Source of the DNA: JAJEDW01 sp963555775
GTDB lineage: Bacteria; Acidobacteriota; Terriglobia; 20CM-2-55-15
DNA: 64,000 nucleotides
NCBI GenBank assembly: GCA_963555775.3
Contig: CAUVWY020000007.1
Coordinates: 166,561-230,560 of the forward strand
Reading direction: 5' to 3'
This document shows, piece after piece, positions 45,526-54,506 of this stretch. Under the pieces are notes generated by a model. That model was not told the DNA's origin, searched no databases, and saw nothing but the letters and a program-made list of their open reading frames with translations. The translations under genes and the position numbers were made by a program. How positions within the stretch are numbered: the first letter of the stretch is position 1; every line of letters starts with the position of its first letter.

Positions 45526-45954
45526 ATGGAGTGCGGTTTTAAAAACGCCAATCTTCTTGTGCAATATGGACCGAGTGTTTTAGTGGATATAGGGTTTGAT
45601 CCTGTTTGGAGTCCAGGAAAGACCCAACCAGAACCTGGGATCACCGGAAATCATGCTCTTGTAGACACCGGCGCGGCTATATCCTGCGTGGACAACCTGT
45701 TAGCCGCCGAACTGAGCTTGCCAGTAATAGACGAAAGACCCCTCTCAGGTGCGGACGGAAAGTTCAAGACCAACATTTATCTGGCTCAGGTCCACATTCC
45801 AGGAATGGGCATAACCCTTTATGGTGATTTTGCCGGCGTTAATCTCAAAGAAGGCGGTCACGTTCATTCCGCTCTGATAGGGCGAGAAGTTCTTCAGGGT
45901 TTAAAGATGACTTACAATGGCCGTAGCGGGTCAGTTGTGATTGAGCTCGCCTGA
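45526..45954 (+). CDS. Retropepsin-like aspartyl protease family protein
   Basis: The 142-residue protein contains the active-site pattern ALVDTGAAISCVD near residue 45 and a later hydrophobic LIGREVLQGLKMTYNG, which together match the retropepsin fold of single-domain aspartyl proteases. Retroviral-type enzymes are homodimers with one DTG each, and the size fits. There is no signal peptide. With its tightly linked upstream partner, it may process that protein or another target. The activity is inferred from motif and length only. Confidence 0.75.
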   Translation: MECGFKNANLLVQYGPSVLVDIGFDPVWSPGKTQPEPGITGNHALVDTGAAISCVDNLLAAELSLPVIDERPLSGADGKFKTNIYLAQVHIPGMGITLYGDFAGVNLKEGGHVHSALIGREVLQGLKMTYNGRSGSVVIELA

Positions 45955-45974
45955 TCGGATCGATGCCCGTAGAC

Positions 45975-46333
45975 GCGTTTCGGACTTGATTTGGGCGGTC
46001 TCGGAGATTCGGCTATCATTATTCGGACTTGATATTGTAGGCACGATTGTTTTGGACTTGATTCGGGCGGTCACAGACCGCCCCTACATGCTCAATATTC
46101 AGGGATTTGGGCTCCCCGCTCCCACTCCCATTCAGACTCCGACTCCCACTGTAGGTGCGGTCTATGACCGCACGATCTTGATTTGGGCGGACTTGATTCG
46201 GGCGGTCTCAGAGATTTGCGCGATCATTATTCGGACTTGGTATTGTAGGCACGATTGTTTCGGACTTGATTCGGGCGTTGTCGGATTTGATTTGTCCCGT
46301 TTCGGACTTGATTCGGGCAGTCATAGACAGCCC
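45975..46333. repeat. Hairpin repeat cluster, site of the IS1182 insertion
   Basis: The cluster holds GGGCGGTC-ACA-GACCGCCC (46067-46085), GTGCGGTC-TAT-GACCGCAC (46156-46174) and an imperfect GGGCAGTC-ATA-GACAGCCC, with GGACTTGATTCGGGC words and C-rich spacers. The IS1182-like element sits directly beyond the last one. Confidence 0.9.
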
Positions 46334-47884
46334 CTAGCAGCCTGTCGGACTAGAAAGCGCCCATTGAGCGTCGACGAATCGACGATTGAACGTTTGCAGG
46401 GCGATTCGGTGGAGAAGCGCCTGGAAAGGCTGTAATTCGACGTTTCCGGGCCTGCGCAGGCATCCGGAGCGGCGTTTTCCCGACCGGGGACGGGATCGGG
46501 AACGCGGAGCGACGGTCGGCGACGTGCGCTGCCGGGAGAGATTGAAGAGCCGCTTCAGATTCCAGGCCATGCTGACCAGGGTCCATTCTCCGGAGACGTC
46601 GTCGAGTCCTCGGAGGTGAAACTGTCGAAATCCCAGCACCGACTTGATGATTCCGAACACCGGCTCGACCGTCGACTTCCGCTGGGCGTAGATGGCCCGG
46701 CCTTCCCGCGTCGATAATCGATGCGCCATCGCCTCGACCGGGCCGGCATCGGAAGACAACGGTGGAGGTTCGGTCCAACGCTGTTCGACCGGCGGGTGAT
46801 GGCGCTCCCGCCCCATGGCAATGTAGGGCGTCACGCCGGCGGCCTCGCAGGCCTTCACGTTGGCTTCGCTGTAATAGCCGTTGTCGGCCAGCAGCCCGCC
46901 CACGGGTCCGAGCGGTTCGGCCAGTTCTTCCAGAGCCTTCAGCGCCGGCTCCACTTCTTGTTTGTCGTTGGCGTGAGTGGTGACGGTTTCGGTGACCACC
47001 AGCATGGTCCCGGTATCCACTCCTGCCTGCACGTTGTAGGCTTGCTGGAAACTCTTCCCACCGGCGGGCATGATGCGCGATTCCTCGTCGGTCAGATTGA
47101 TCTGGTCGTTTGGGCGCACGCCCGGCTCGGGAGCTTTCGGTGGCTTCCCTCCCGGCCGTTTCCCCGTCTCCTTGGCCCGGGCCTCGCGTTTGGCCATCTT
47201 GGCCTCGTATTCGGCCTGCTCGGCGGCATGGCGTTCGGCCGCCCGCGCTTCCAGCTTCGCCTTCGCCTCCGCAATCGCCTTCAGGCGGTCTTCCCGCCGC
47301 TTCAGTTCCTCCGGGATGTCCATCCCCTCGGGCACTGCCGCGTCGGCCGCCGCCGCCATCTCCATCAACCGCGCCACTTCCGCCTTCAGTTGCTGTTCCA
47401 GTTCGGTCGCATGTCCCCAACTCAGCGCGCTGTGCTTCGACGCATTCGCCTGCACCTTGCTGCCATCCAGTCTGATCTTCCCCAGATTCAGAACGCCCAT
47501 CGTTCGCGCCAACAACAAGATCTGCACGAACAACGGCTTCAACTGTTTCAGAAACCGTTTCCGGAACGTCGCGATCGTGTCGTGATCCGGATGCGTGTTC
47601 GCCGCGATATACCGGAACGCCAGCGAATCGTAGGTCGCCTCCTCCAGCTTCCGGCTCGCAAACACTCCCGTTGCGTATCCGTAAAACAGCAACCCCAACA
47701 GCATCTCCGGATGGTACGCCTTCGAGCCTCTCCCCGCGTACGGCATCTCCAACTCATGCAGGTCCAGCTTCGACGCCACCTCCACCACAAACCGCGCCAA
47801 ATGCTGTTCCGGAAGCCAATCCTGCACCGACGGTGGCAACAAGTACGCTGTGTCTCGATCCACAGCTCGGAATCGTTCGCTCAT
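46334..47884 (-). CDS. IS1182-family transposase
   Basis: The 516-residue protein begins MSERFRAVDRDTAYLLPPSV, with an N-terminal DUF772-type domain, LARTMGVLNLGKIRLDGSKV (first D), a charged coiled insertion (residues ~165-250), and the DDE domain with LLADNGYYSEANVKACEAAG and KSTVEPVFGIIKSVLGFRQF. It looks intact. The last codons run through the terminal inverted repeat, and the TAG stop lies in the CTAG target duplication (46334-46337), so the gene ends outside the element itself. Confidence 0.93.
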   Translation of the reverse strand: MSERFRAVDRDTAYLLPPSVQDWLPEQHLARFVVEVASKLDLHELEMPYAGRGSKAYHPEMLLGLLFYGYATGVFASRKLEEATYDSLAFRYIAANTHPDHDTIATFRKRFLKQLKPLFVQILLLARTMGVLNLGKIRLDGSKVQANASKHSALSWGHATELEQQLKAEVARLMEMAAAADAAVPEGMDIPEELKRREDRLKAIAEAKAKLEARAAERHAAEQAEYEAKMAKREARAKETGKRPGGKPPKAPEPGVRPNDQINLTDEESRIMPAGGKSFQQAYNVQAGVDTGTMLVVTETVTTHANDKQEVEPALKALEELAEPLGPVGGLLADNGYYSEANVKACEAAGVTPYIAMGRERHHPPVEQRWTEPPPLSSDAGPVEAMAHRLSTREGRAIYAQRKSTVEPVFGIIKSVLGFRQFHLRGLDDVSGEWTLVSMAWNLKRLFNLSRQRTSPTVAPRSRSRPRSGKRRSGCLRRPGNVELQPFQALLHRIALQTFNRRFVDAQWALSSPTGC

Positions 47885-47940
47885 GCTTCCATTCTTCCCA
47901 CATTCGACTCCAACTCAGGTCCCGAAAGTCCGACAGGCTG
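46338..47940 (-). mobile_element. IS1182-family insertion sequence (1603 bp)
   Basis: The inverted repeats begin CAGCCTGTCGGAC. The 4-bp target CTAG is duplicated (46334-46337, 47941-47944). The element interrupted the CCCCTA-ATGCTCAATATT tail of a hairpin repeat. Confidence 0.93.
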
Positions 47941-47944
47941 CTAG

Positions 47945-48118
47945 ATGCTCAATATTCGGGGATTCGGGCGCCCCCTCCCATTCCGACTCCCCCCTGTACG
48001 TGACGTCTACGACGGCACGATCTCGGACTTTGGAGTTCGGGGACGTGAAGTTCGGGGAGGTGAACCTGTAGGTGCCGTCTACGACGGCACGATCCCGAAC
48101 TTGATTCGGGCAGTCATA
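47945..48118. repeat. Hairpin repeats between IS1182 and IS3
   Basis: The tail of the split IS1182 target is followed by GTGACGTC-TAC-GACGGCAC (one mispair), GTGCCGTC-TAC-GACGGCAC, and the left half of a GGGCAGTC-ATA hairpin cut by the IS3 insertion. Confidence 0.88.
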
Positions 48119-48185
48119 GACTGAAGTGTTCCCCAAAATTCGGACAGGTCGCTAAGGTGTAAAATCGCTGCCTCGGGAGAGGCAG

Positions 48186-49321
48186 ATGAAGAAGCGAGGG
48201 CGGAAGCAGTACAGCGCGGATTTGAAGGCAAAGATCGCGGTGGAAGCGGTCAAAGGGCAGCGCACGATCCAGGAGATCGCGTCCCACTACGAAGTTCACC
48301 CGAACATGGTGACGAAGTGGAAAAAGCAAGTGCTCGACGGCGTATCGGAGATCTTCTCCAATGGCCGGGCACAGGCCAGTGAAGCCGATGAGCAAGTGCA
48401 GGCCGAACTCTACCAACAGATCGGGAGATTACAGGTCGAGGTGGAGTGGCTCAAAAAAAAGTCGGGACTTTCCCGTTAGAGCAACGACGGCCATGGATCG
48501 AATCAAATCACGACGAGTTGAGCATCGTGGAGCAGTGTCGGTTGACCGGAGTGTCCCGATCGGGACTCTACTACACACCGGTGGGCGAGAGCGCCGAGAA
48601 CATCGCGCTGATGCGTCTGTTGGACGAGCAGTATACGCGAACCCCGTATTACGGGATTCGGCGTATGACCTGGTGGGTGGAGACGCAAGGCCGGGCGGTC
48701 AATGCGAAGCGGGTTCGGCGACTGCTCCGGCTGATGGGACTGGAAGCGATCTATCCCAAACCGCGGTTGTCGATGCCGGCCCCGGGACACCGGATTTACC
48801 CGTACCGGTTGCGCAATCTGGAGATTGTGCGTCCCGATCAGGTTTGGGCCACGGATATAACGTATATCCGACTGCGGCAAGGATTCATCTATCTGGTGGC
48901 GATCATGGACTGGTTCAGCCGGTACGTGCTGGCCTGGGAAGTGTCCACATCGATGGACAGCGGGTTTTGCGTGTCGGCGCTGGACTGGGCGCTGACCCAG
49001 GCGCAACCCGAGATTTTCAACACGGATCAGGGCGCGCAGTTCACCAGCGATGTCTTCACGAGCCGGCTCGAAGACCGCGCCATCACGATCAGCATGGACG
49101 GCCGGGGCCGGTTCCTGGACAACATCTTCGTCGAGCGCTTATGGCGAACGGTGAAGTACGAGGAAGTGTACCTGAAGGACTACTTGAGCGTTCCCGAGGC
49201 GATCTCCAACCTGAACCTGTATTTCAGGCACTACAATCAGGAACGCGGCCATCAAGCATTCGATTATCGGACACCCGAGGCCGTTTACTTTCAACGCCCG
49301 CCAGGGGCCTGTGGAAACTGA
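48186..49321 (+). CDS. IS3-family OrfAB transposase made by -1 frameshifting
   Basis: OrfA (48186-48479) is a helix-turn-helix and leucine-zipper protein (MKKRGRKQYSADLKAKIAVE to WLKKKSGLSR). OrfB carries the DDE catalytic core: ATDITYIRL, FNTDQGAQF and NIFVERLWRTVKYEE. The A AAA AAG site at 48455-48461 shifts reading from AAG to GTC and joins OrfA to OrfB as a ~378-residue transposase, the standard IS3 mechanism. Both frames are undamaged, so the element is probably active. OrfB might also start independently near 48446. Confidence 0.93.
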
Positions 49322-49322
49322 C

Positions 49323-49365
49323 GCAGCTGGGGGAATCCGCACACGACGCGGATTCCCCCAGCTGC
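49323..49365 (+). terminator. Perfect 18-bp hairpin after the IS3 transposase
   Basis: GCAGCTGGGGGAATCCGC (49323-49340), loop ACACGAC and the exact complement (49348-49365) lie directly after the stop codon. There is no U-run right after it; a weaker stem followed by CTTTTTC comes about 25 bases later. It may stop transcription or shield the element. Confidence 0.55.
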
Positions 49366-49504
49366 TTGAAAACAGCCTCGGAGACTCGGCTTTTTCACAG
49401 TTACCACAGGCTCGGCGACGGGCTAAATATCAACCCATTTCAACGGCAGCGATCCACCTTAAGAACCGGGATTTTCTGTCCGAAGAATGGGGAACACCTC
49501 AGAC

Positions 49505-49600
49505 AGCCCCTACATGCTCAATACTGAGGGTTTGGGCTCCCCGCTCCGACTCCCCCCTGTAGGTGCCGTCTACGACGGCACGATCCCGACTGACCCTACC
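49505..49600. repeat. Hairpin repeat after IS3
   Basis: The right half of the split stem, a CTCAATACTGAGG box, a C-rich spacer and GTGCCGTC-TAC-GACGGCAC (49564-49582) precede a coiled-coil gene. Confidence 0.88.
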
Positions 49601-49674
49601 GCTATTCCGGCCGCTTCGTCTGTGGTTTTGTCTTTCGGCCCGTGAGAGAATGGACCGTCCGGTCGTGAGGAAGT

Positions 49675-49983
49675 ATGAGCATCGAGTTGGCTGGCATCCT
49701 GATTGCGATCCTGGCTGTGGGCGCGATGCTTGGCGGGTTGATCCTGGCCACCAGTCGTGGACTGCGACAGGACATTCGGCAAGACATGGCGCGGCTGGAA
49801 TCGCGTCTGGATGCCAAGATCGACGGGTTGGATGCGAAGATCGATCGGTTGGAGGCGCGGATGCGAGAAGACATCAAGCAGCTATCGGATCGCGTGGCCC
49901 GGGTAGAGTATAGCCAAGCCAAGCTCGAAGGGTTGCTGGAAGGATTGCGCGAAGCCATCACCGGCCGGGCCGCCGCCAGCTAA
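49675..49983 (+). CDS. KID-repeat membrane coiled-coil protein, copy 3
   Basis: The 102-residue copy starts MSIELAGILIAILAVGAMLG (membrane span), then RGLRQDIRQDMARLESRLDA, KIDGLDAKIDRLEARMREDI and the conserved C-terminus KLEGLLEGLREAITGRAAAS. It has one LESRLDAKIDG unit, LDAKIDR and the fixed part. GAGGAAGT precedes the ATG. It is followed by the family flank TAATGCAGCCAATGCAGGGC and CAGTACAGTTTAAC. Function is unknown. Confidence 0.85.
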   Translation: MSIELAGILIAILAVGAMLGGLILATSRGLRQDIRQDMARLESRLDAKIDGLDAKIDRLEARMREDIKQLSDRVARVEYSQAKLEGLLEGLREAITGRAAAS

Positions 49984-50039
49984 TGCAGCCAATGCAGGGC
50001 CCCAGTACAGTTTAACGTCCCACTTCCACTCCTATTTCC

Positions 50040-50265
50040 CCTTCCGACTCCCCCCTGTTAGGTGACGTCTACGACGGCACGATCTCGGACTGCTACAGTC
50101 GGAGGGCTGTTCTCCGACAGTGTCGGAATGATAAAGGTGCGGGTTCGGACTTGATTGGTGCGGTCATAGCCCGCACCTACAGGGAGAGTTCGGACTTGAT
50201 TCGTGCTCCCCCTCCCATTCCGACTCCCCCCTGTAGGTGCCGTCTATGACGGCACGATCTCGACT
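50040..50265. repeat. Hairpin repeats between coiled-coil copies 3 and 4
   Basis: Stems GTGACGTC-TAC-GACGGCAC, GTGCGGTC-ATA-GCCCGCAC (imperfect) and GTGCCGTC-TAT-GACGGCAC alternate with GGACTTGATT words. The same block recurs after 50.8 kb and after 56.7 kb. Confidence 0.88.
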
Positions 50266-50347
50266 GGCCCTACCGCTATTTCGGCCGCTTCTCTGTGGTT
50301 TTGTCTTTCGGCCCGTGAGAGAATGGACCGTCCGGTAGTGAGGAAGT

Positions 50348-50743
50348 ATGAGCATCGAGTTGGCTGGCATCCTGATTGCGATCCTGGCTGTGGGCGCGAC
50401 GCTTGGCGGGTTGATCCTGGCCACCAGTCGTGGACTGCGACAGGACATTCGGCAAGACATGGCGCGGCTGGAATCGCGTCTGGATGCCAAGATCAAGGAG
50501 TCGGAATCGCGTCTGGATGCCAAGATCAAGGAGTCGGAATCGCGTCTGGATGCGAAGATCGACGGGGTGGATGCGAAGATCGACGGGTTGGATGCGAAGA
50601 TCGATCGGTTGGAGGCGCGGATGCGAGAAGACATCAAGCAGCTATCGGATCGCGTGGCCCGGGTGGAGTATAGCCAAGCCAAGCTCGAAGGCTTGCTGGA
50701 AGGATTGCGCGAAGCCATCACCGGCCGGGCCGCCGCCAGCTAA
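50348..50743 (+). CDS. KID-repeat membrane coiled-coil protein, copy 4
   Basis: The 131-residue copy starts like copy 3 and has three LESRLDAKI-type units (ending KES, KES and DGV), then DAKIDGLDAKIDRLEARMRE and the conserved end. It differs from copy 5 (56285-56647) by exactly one 33-bp unit, and the two are otherwise almost identical. They form a tandem duplication with IS21 element B between them. It has its own ribosome site (GAGGAAGT). Whether the repeat number matters for function is unknown. Confidence 0.85.
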   Translation: MSIELAGILIAILAVGATLGGLILATSRGLRQDIRQDMARLESRLDAKIKESESRLDAKIKESESRLDAKIDGVDAKIDGLDAKIDRLEARMREDIKQLSDRVARVEYSQAKLEGLLEGLREAITGRAAAS

Positions 50744-50814
50744 TGCAGCCAATGCAGGGCCCCAGTACAGTTTAACGTCCCACTTCCACTCCTATTTCCC
50801 CTTCCGACTCCCCC

Positions 50815-50907
50815 CTGTTAGGTGACGTCTACGACGGCACGATCTCGGACTGCTACAGTCGGAGGGCTGTTCTCCGACAGTGTCGGAATGATAAAGGTGC
50901 GGGTTCG
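50815..50907. repeat. Hairpin repeat and linker cut by IS21 element B copy 2
   Basis: GTGACGTC-TAC-GACGGCAC (50822-50840) and the ATAAAGGTGCGGGTTC linker end in GACTTG, the target of the insertion at 50914. Confidence 0.85.
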
Positions 50908-51096
50908 GACTTGTGTCCAGCGTCAACTATTATTCCCGTTGACGACAATTAGAATTCCCGTTTGAGTTAAGGGATGTTCGTCGCCGTCCCGCCTGTGGGA
51001 AACGTGGTAAAGCCGTAGGCTTTTCCAAGCAGCGGTGGGAATCCGGGTCTTGCACGGATTCCCACGGATGCGGCGTTTTCCACAGGCCCGTCGCGG

Positions 51097-51852
51097 TCAC
51101 TTGTTTCGTCCTTTCGCGTTCTTGGCGGCTTCCATGCGGTAGCTGGACAGATTCAGTTCCAGAATAACGCTGTGATGAACGATTCGGTCGATCGCCGCGG
51201 CCGTGGTCATCGGATCCTTGAAGATCTTGTCCCAGTCCGAGAAGACCAGGTTCGATGTGATCAGAATGCTGCGGCGCTCGTACCGGTGAGCCAGCAGGGT
51301 GAACAGCACTGCCATCTCGTCCCGGCTGTGCTGGACGTAACCGATGTCGTCAATGATGAGCGCGTCGAACTTGTCGAGCCGCTTGAGTTCTTTCTCCAGT
51401 TCCAGCTCGGCCTTGGCCCGCAGGAGCCGCTGAACCAGCAGCGCACATGGAGTGAAGTAGATTCTCCGGCCCTTCAGGATGAGTTCATGCCCGAGGGCGC
51501 ACAGCAGATGGGTTTTGCCGCTGCCCGGATTCCCGAAGGCCAGGACGTTCTCGGTGCGATCCAGGAAGTCTCCTTCAAGCAATGCATCCACGCGTCGCTC
51601 GACGGTTCGGGGCAATCGGGACTGTTCAAACGCCGCCCAGGTCTTCTCCCGGGGCAGTTTCGATTCCCGCAGGAGCCGTTCGATCTTCCGTTGCCGTCGT
51701 TCCTCCAGTTCCAGTTCACAGAGCGCTACCAGATACCGGTCGTAGGCCCAACCTTCGTTGGTCGCTACAGTGGCCTGAAGGTTGTAGTTGTCGACGAAGG
51801 CCGGCAAGTGCAACTGGCGCAGCGAACTGGCGATCTCGGTCTTCACAGCCAT
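51097..51852 (-). CDS. istB: IstB-type helper ATPase of IS21 element B, copy 2
   Basis: The 251-residue protein matches the istB at 30042-30797 except for a few residues near position 24. Walker A FGNPGSGKTHLLCALG and Walker B are intact. It could still work, but its istA partner is disrupted. The close match shows a recent duplication of the element. Confidence 0.93.
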   Translation of the reverse strand: MAVKTEIASSLRQLHLPAFVDNYNLQATVATNEGWAYDRYLVALCELELEERRQRKIERLLRESKLPREKTWAAFEQSRLPRTVERRVDALLEGDFLDRTENVLAFGNPGSGKTHLLCALGHELILKGRRIYFTPCALLVQRLLRAKAELELEKELKRLDKFDALIIDDIGYVQHSRDEMAVLFTLLAHRYERRSILITSNLVFSDWDKIFKDPMTTAAAIDRIVHHSVILELNLSSYRMEAAKNAKGRNK

Positions 51853-52194
51853 GCCTCCTCCTCGACCGGATCCAGTAACGCGTCATAGTGTCGGATCTCG
51901 GGTGGAGCGATCCGAACCTGCCAGGGCGAAGGCGCCGGAGTGTCCGCGTCGATGTGCTCCCGCACCGCTTGGACTGTGATCGGCAGGTCCTTTCGCTTTG
52001 ACAACGTAAAAAGGACCCACCCCGATCGAGTAAAAGGGACCCACCCCCGGGTTAATGGTTTGTAAGTGATTCCGCCGTCGAGGCCGTGGGAAGTGTGGGA
52101 GCCGAAGGCTTCCAAGCCACTGTGGGAACGCGCTGGCTTTGCAGCGGGTTTCCATGGGGGCGGCACTTTCCACAGCCCGCTGCGCCCGCGGTTT

Positions 52195-52986
52195 TCACGC
52201 GGATCCTCCGGCGGACCGGGGTTTGTTCTTCCGTTTGCCGGCGGCGCCTAGACTTTGGGTGAACCGGATACTTTCCCAATCGAACTGGTGAATGGCGCAG
52301 TGATGGGTCAGCCGGTCCAGCAGGGCTGCGGTCAGTGCGGCGTCACCGAAGACGCTGGTCCACTGTGCAAACGGCAGGTTCGATGTGACGATCAGCGAAC
52401 CCTTTTCGTAGCGGTCCGAGAAGACCTGAAACAGCAACTGCGCCCCCTCGGCCGAGAACGGGATATAGCCGACTTCGTCCACGATGAGCAGCTCGAAGCG
52501 GGCCAGCTTGGCCAGGCGCCGGTTCAGTTGCCGTTCCTCGCGCGACTCGATCAAGGTGTTGACCAGCCCGGCGGCCGTGGTGAACCCGACGCGGTAGCCC
52601 CTCCGGCAGGCTTCCACACCCAGAGCCGTGGCGGCATGGGTTTTACCGGTTCCGTGCTTGCCCAACAGGACGACGTTCTCGTGCCGGGTAATGTAGCCGC
52701 ACTCGGCATAGTCGCGAACCTGGATCGCATCCAGCACCGGCCACTTCTTCAGGTCCGTGGTCTCCAGAGTCTTGAGCAGTGGGAACCGGGCCTCCCGTAG
52801 TCGACGCTGGACCTGATTGGCTTGCCGCTGTTCCAGCTCGCGGCTGGCCAGAGCCAATAGAAAGCCGGTGTACCCCTCGCCGGCCTCTTTGGCCTGTCGG
52901 GCGTGTTCCCGCCACTCCCGCACCATGGCCGGGAGCCGGAGTTGCCGCAGTGCGTCGTCGAGAACGATCTCCTGACCCGGACTCAT
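52195..52986 (-). CDS. istB: IstB-type helper ATPase of IS21 element A, copy 2
   Basis: The 263-residue AAA+ protein is the same as the one at 20795-21586 apart from a Leu to Ile change after Walker B (EVGYIPFSAEG). Walker A LLGKHGTGKTHAA is intact. It overlaps the istA stop by four bases. Confidence 0.94.
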   Translation of the reverse strand: MSPGQEIVLDDALRQLRLPAMVREWREHARQAKEAGEGYTGFLLALASRELEQRQANQVQRRLREARFPLLKTLETTDLKKWPVLDAIQVRDYAECGYITRHENVVLLGKHGTGKTHAATALGVEACRRGYRVGFTTAAGLVNTLIESREERQLNRRLAKLARFELLIVDEVGYIPFSAEGAQLLFQVFSDRYEKGSLIVTSNLPFAQWTSVFGDAALTAALLDRLTHHCAIHQFDWESIRFTQSLGAAGKRKNKPRSAGGSA

Positions 52987-54506
52987 CGCGCACCCCCGGC
53001 CAGGAGACGGTCATATTGATCCAGATCGGCCCCAGCGATCGTCAGGTCGGTGATACCGGGCATCAACCCGGACTCGAGCGGCGCATGGGATCGAGTCGGC
53101 GTGTCCTCCCGCATCAGAATGTGCCGCACCGCTTCCAACTCGATACAGTGGGCATCGAGCGCTTCCTGGATGGCCGAGGACACCCGTTCCAGATCCCAGT
53201 CCTGGTGGAGTTGCAGGATGCCGATGAACTCCCGGGTGCCCCGGCTGTACCCATGCCGATCCCGCAACCGCTCCAGCGCGGTCTCATATTGGGTCGGCCA
53301 TTGATCCCGCCACTGCCGGATCGGCCGGGCGCTCTCAAACGAGGCCACCTTCCGCCGGATCAACTCCAGGTAGTGCAACGGATCGATCCGCCAGTCGCTA
53401 TGACCGAAGGCGCGGTCATGTTCGGCCACCTTCTTCTGGTCCGCGTAAAAGCTCACCCGGTCACAGCCGATATGGGCCCAGAGCCGGCGTCCCACATAGG
53501 CGGTCGGCACCGAATACCGGTTCTGATCCACCTGGGCGGTCTGATACGGGCTGATCCGGACTCCCACCACCTTCGTGTTCTCGAACCGCGTGTCGGGCAG
53601 TGCCAGGAGGCGTTCTTGCTCCACCGCGTGCCGCTCCCCAATCGTGCGATCGTCGGACCGGCCGCCGATCCGGCGCTGGTCGTCAGCCGCGCAGCGTTCC
53701 AGCAGTTGCGCGTTCAGATCCTCGAAGTCGGTCACCTCGGGAACCGGCACCAGGAAGTTCCGGCGTGCAAAGCCGACCAGGCCCTCGACACCGCCTTTTT
53801 CCTGGCCCCGGGCCGGATTACAGAATCGCGCTTCAAACGTGTAGTGCGCCCGAAACGCCGTGAACCGGGCCTGCTCGACCCGAGCCTTCCCCTTCAGAAT
53901 CCGCTTCACGGCCGTCTTCAGGTTGTCGAAAACCAGGGTCGGGAATACGCCGCCGTACCAATCGAACGCCCGAATGTGACCGTCCAGGAACATCTCCTGC
54001 CGTTCCCACGGATAGGCCCGCACGAACGCCTTGCCCGAGTACCGGGACCGCATACAGAACAACTTGACCTGACGGTCTTCACCGTTCATCCGGACCCAGG
54101 CCGTGCCCCAGTCCACTTCGGCTTCACGGGCGTGTTCCGGGTCCAGCGGCACCACAGCGCCGGTCTGGTTCCAGCCCAACCGTGTCTTCCGTTCCCGAAC
54201 CCAGCGGCGTACCGTCGCCTCGGCTCCGGTAAATTCATGCTCCTCCACCAGACGTTGCCACACCCGGTGCGCGGTGTGGCGTTGCTTGACGGGCTGGTCC
54301 CGGTCCGCCTGGAGCCAGGCATCTACGATCCCGGCGACCGGGTCCATCACCGGACAGGCGGGCTCCTTCTCTCGCCGATACCTGGGCTCCTGTCCGGCCA
54401 ATACTTTCCGGACCGTCCGTCGCGTGTGCCCGGTCTCCCGGGCGATCTGTCGAATGCTTTTCTTGTAAACCCGATCTGCGGTTCTGATCAACTCGTACTG
54501 ATCCAT
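52983..54506 (-). CDS. istA: IstA transposase of IS21 element A, copy 2
   Basis: The 507-residue protein reads MDQYELIRTADRVYKKSIRQ and keeps the GQEKGGVEGLVGFARRN motif that is changed to GQEKCGVEGLVG in copy 1, so this may be the fully active version. Its DDE core is complete. Other differences are confined to a few residues (VDQNRYSVP versus VDRNRYSVP, DLERV versus DLDRV). It lies inside the disrupted element B. Confidence 0.94.
   Translation of the reverse strand: MDQYELIRTADRVYKKSIRQIARETGHTRRTVRKVLAGQEPRYRREKEPACPVMDPVAGIVDAWLQADRDQPVKQRHTAHRVWQRLVEEHEFTGAEATVRRWVRERKTRLGWNQTGAVVPLDPEHAREAEVDWGTAWVRMNGEDRQVKLFCMRSRYSGKAFVRAYPWERQEMFLDGHIRAFDWYGGVFPTLVFDNLKTAVKRILKGKARVEQARFTAFRAHYTFEARFCNPARGQEKGGVEGLVGFARRNFLVPVPEVTDFEDLNAQLLERCAADDQRRIGGRSDDRTIGERHAVEQERLLALPDTRFENTKVVGVRISPYQTAQVDQNRYSVPTAYVGRRLWAHIGCDRVSFYADQKKVAEHDRAFGHSDWRIDPLHYLELIRRKVASFESARPIRQWRDQWPTQYETALERLRDRHGYSRGTREFIGILQLHQDWDLERVSSAIQEALDAHCIELEAVRHILMREDTPTRSHAPLESGLMPGITDLTIAGADLDQYDRLLAGGAR

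Larger units (their letters stand above)
48122..49501 (+). mobile_element. IS3-family insertion sequence (1380 bp)
   Basis: The ends TGAAGTGTTCCCCAAAATTC and TGAGGTGTTCCCCATTCTTC are inverted copies sharing GTGTTCCCCA and TTCGGACAG. A 3-bp duplication GAC flanks it (48119-48121, 49502-49504). Removal restores the hairpin stem GGGCAGTC-ATA-GACAGCCC. Confidence 0.93.
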
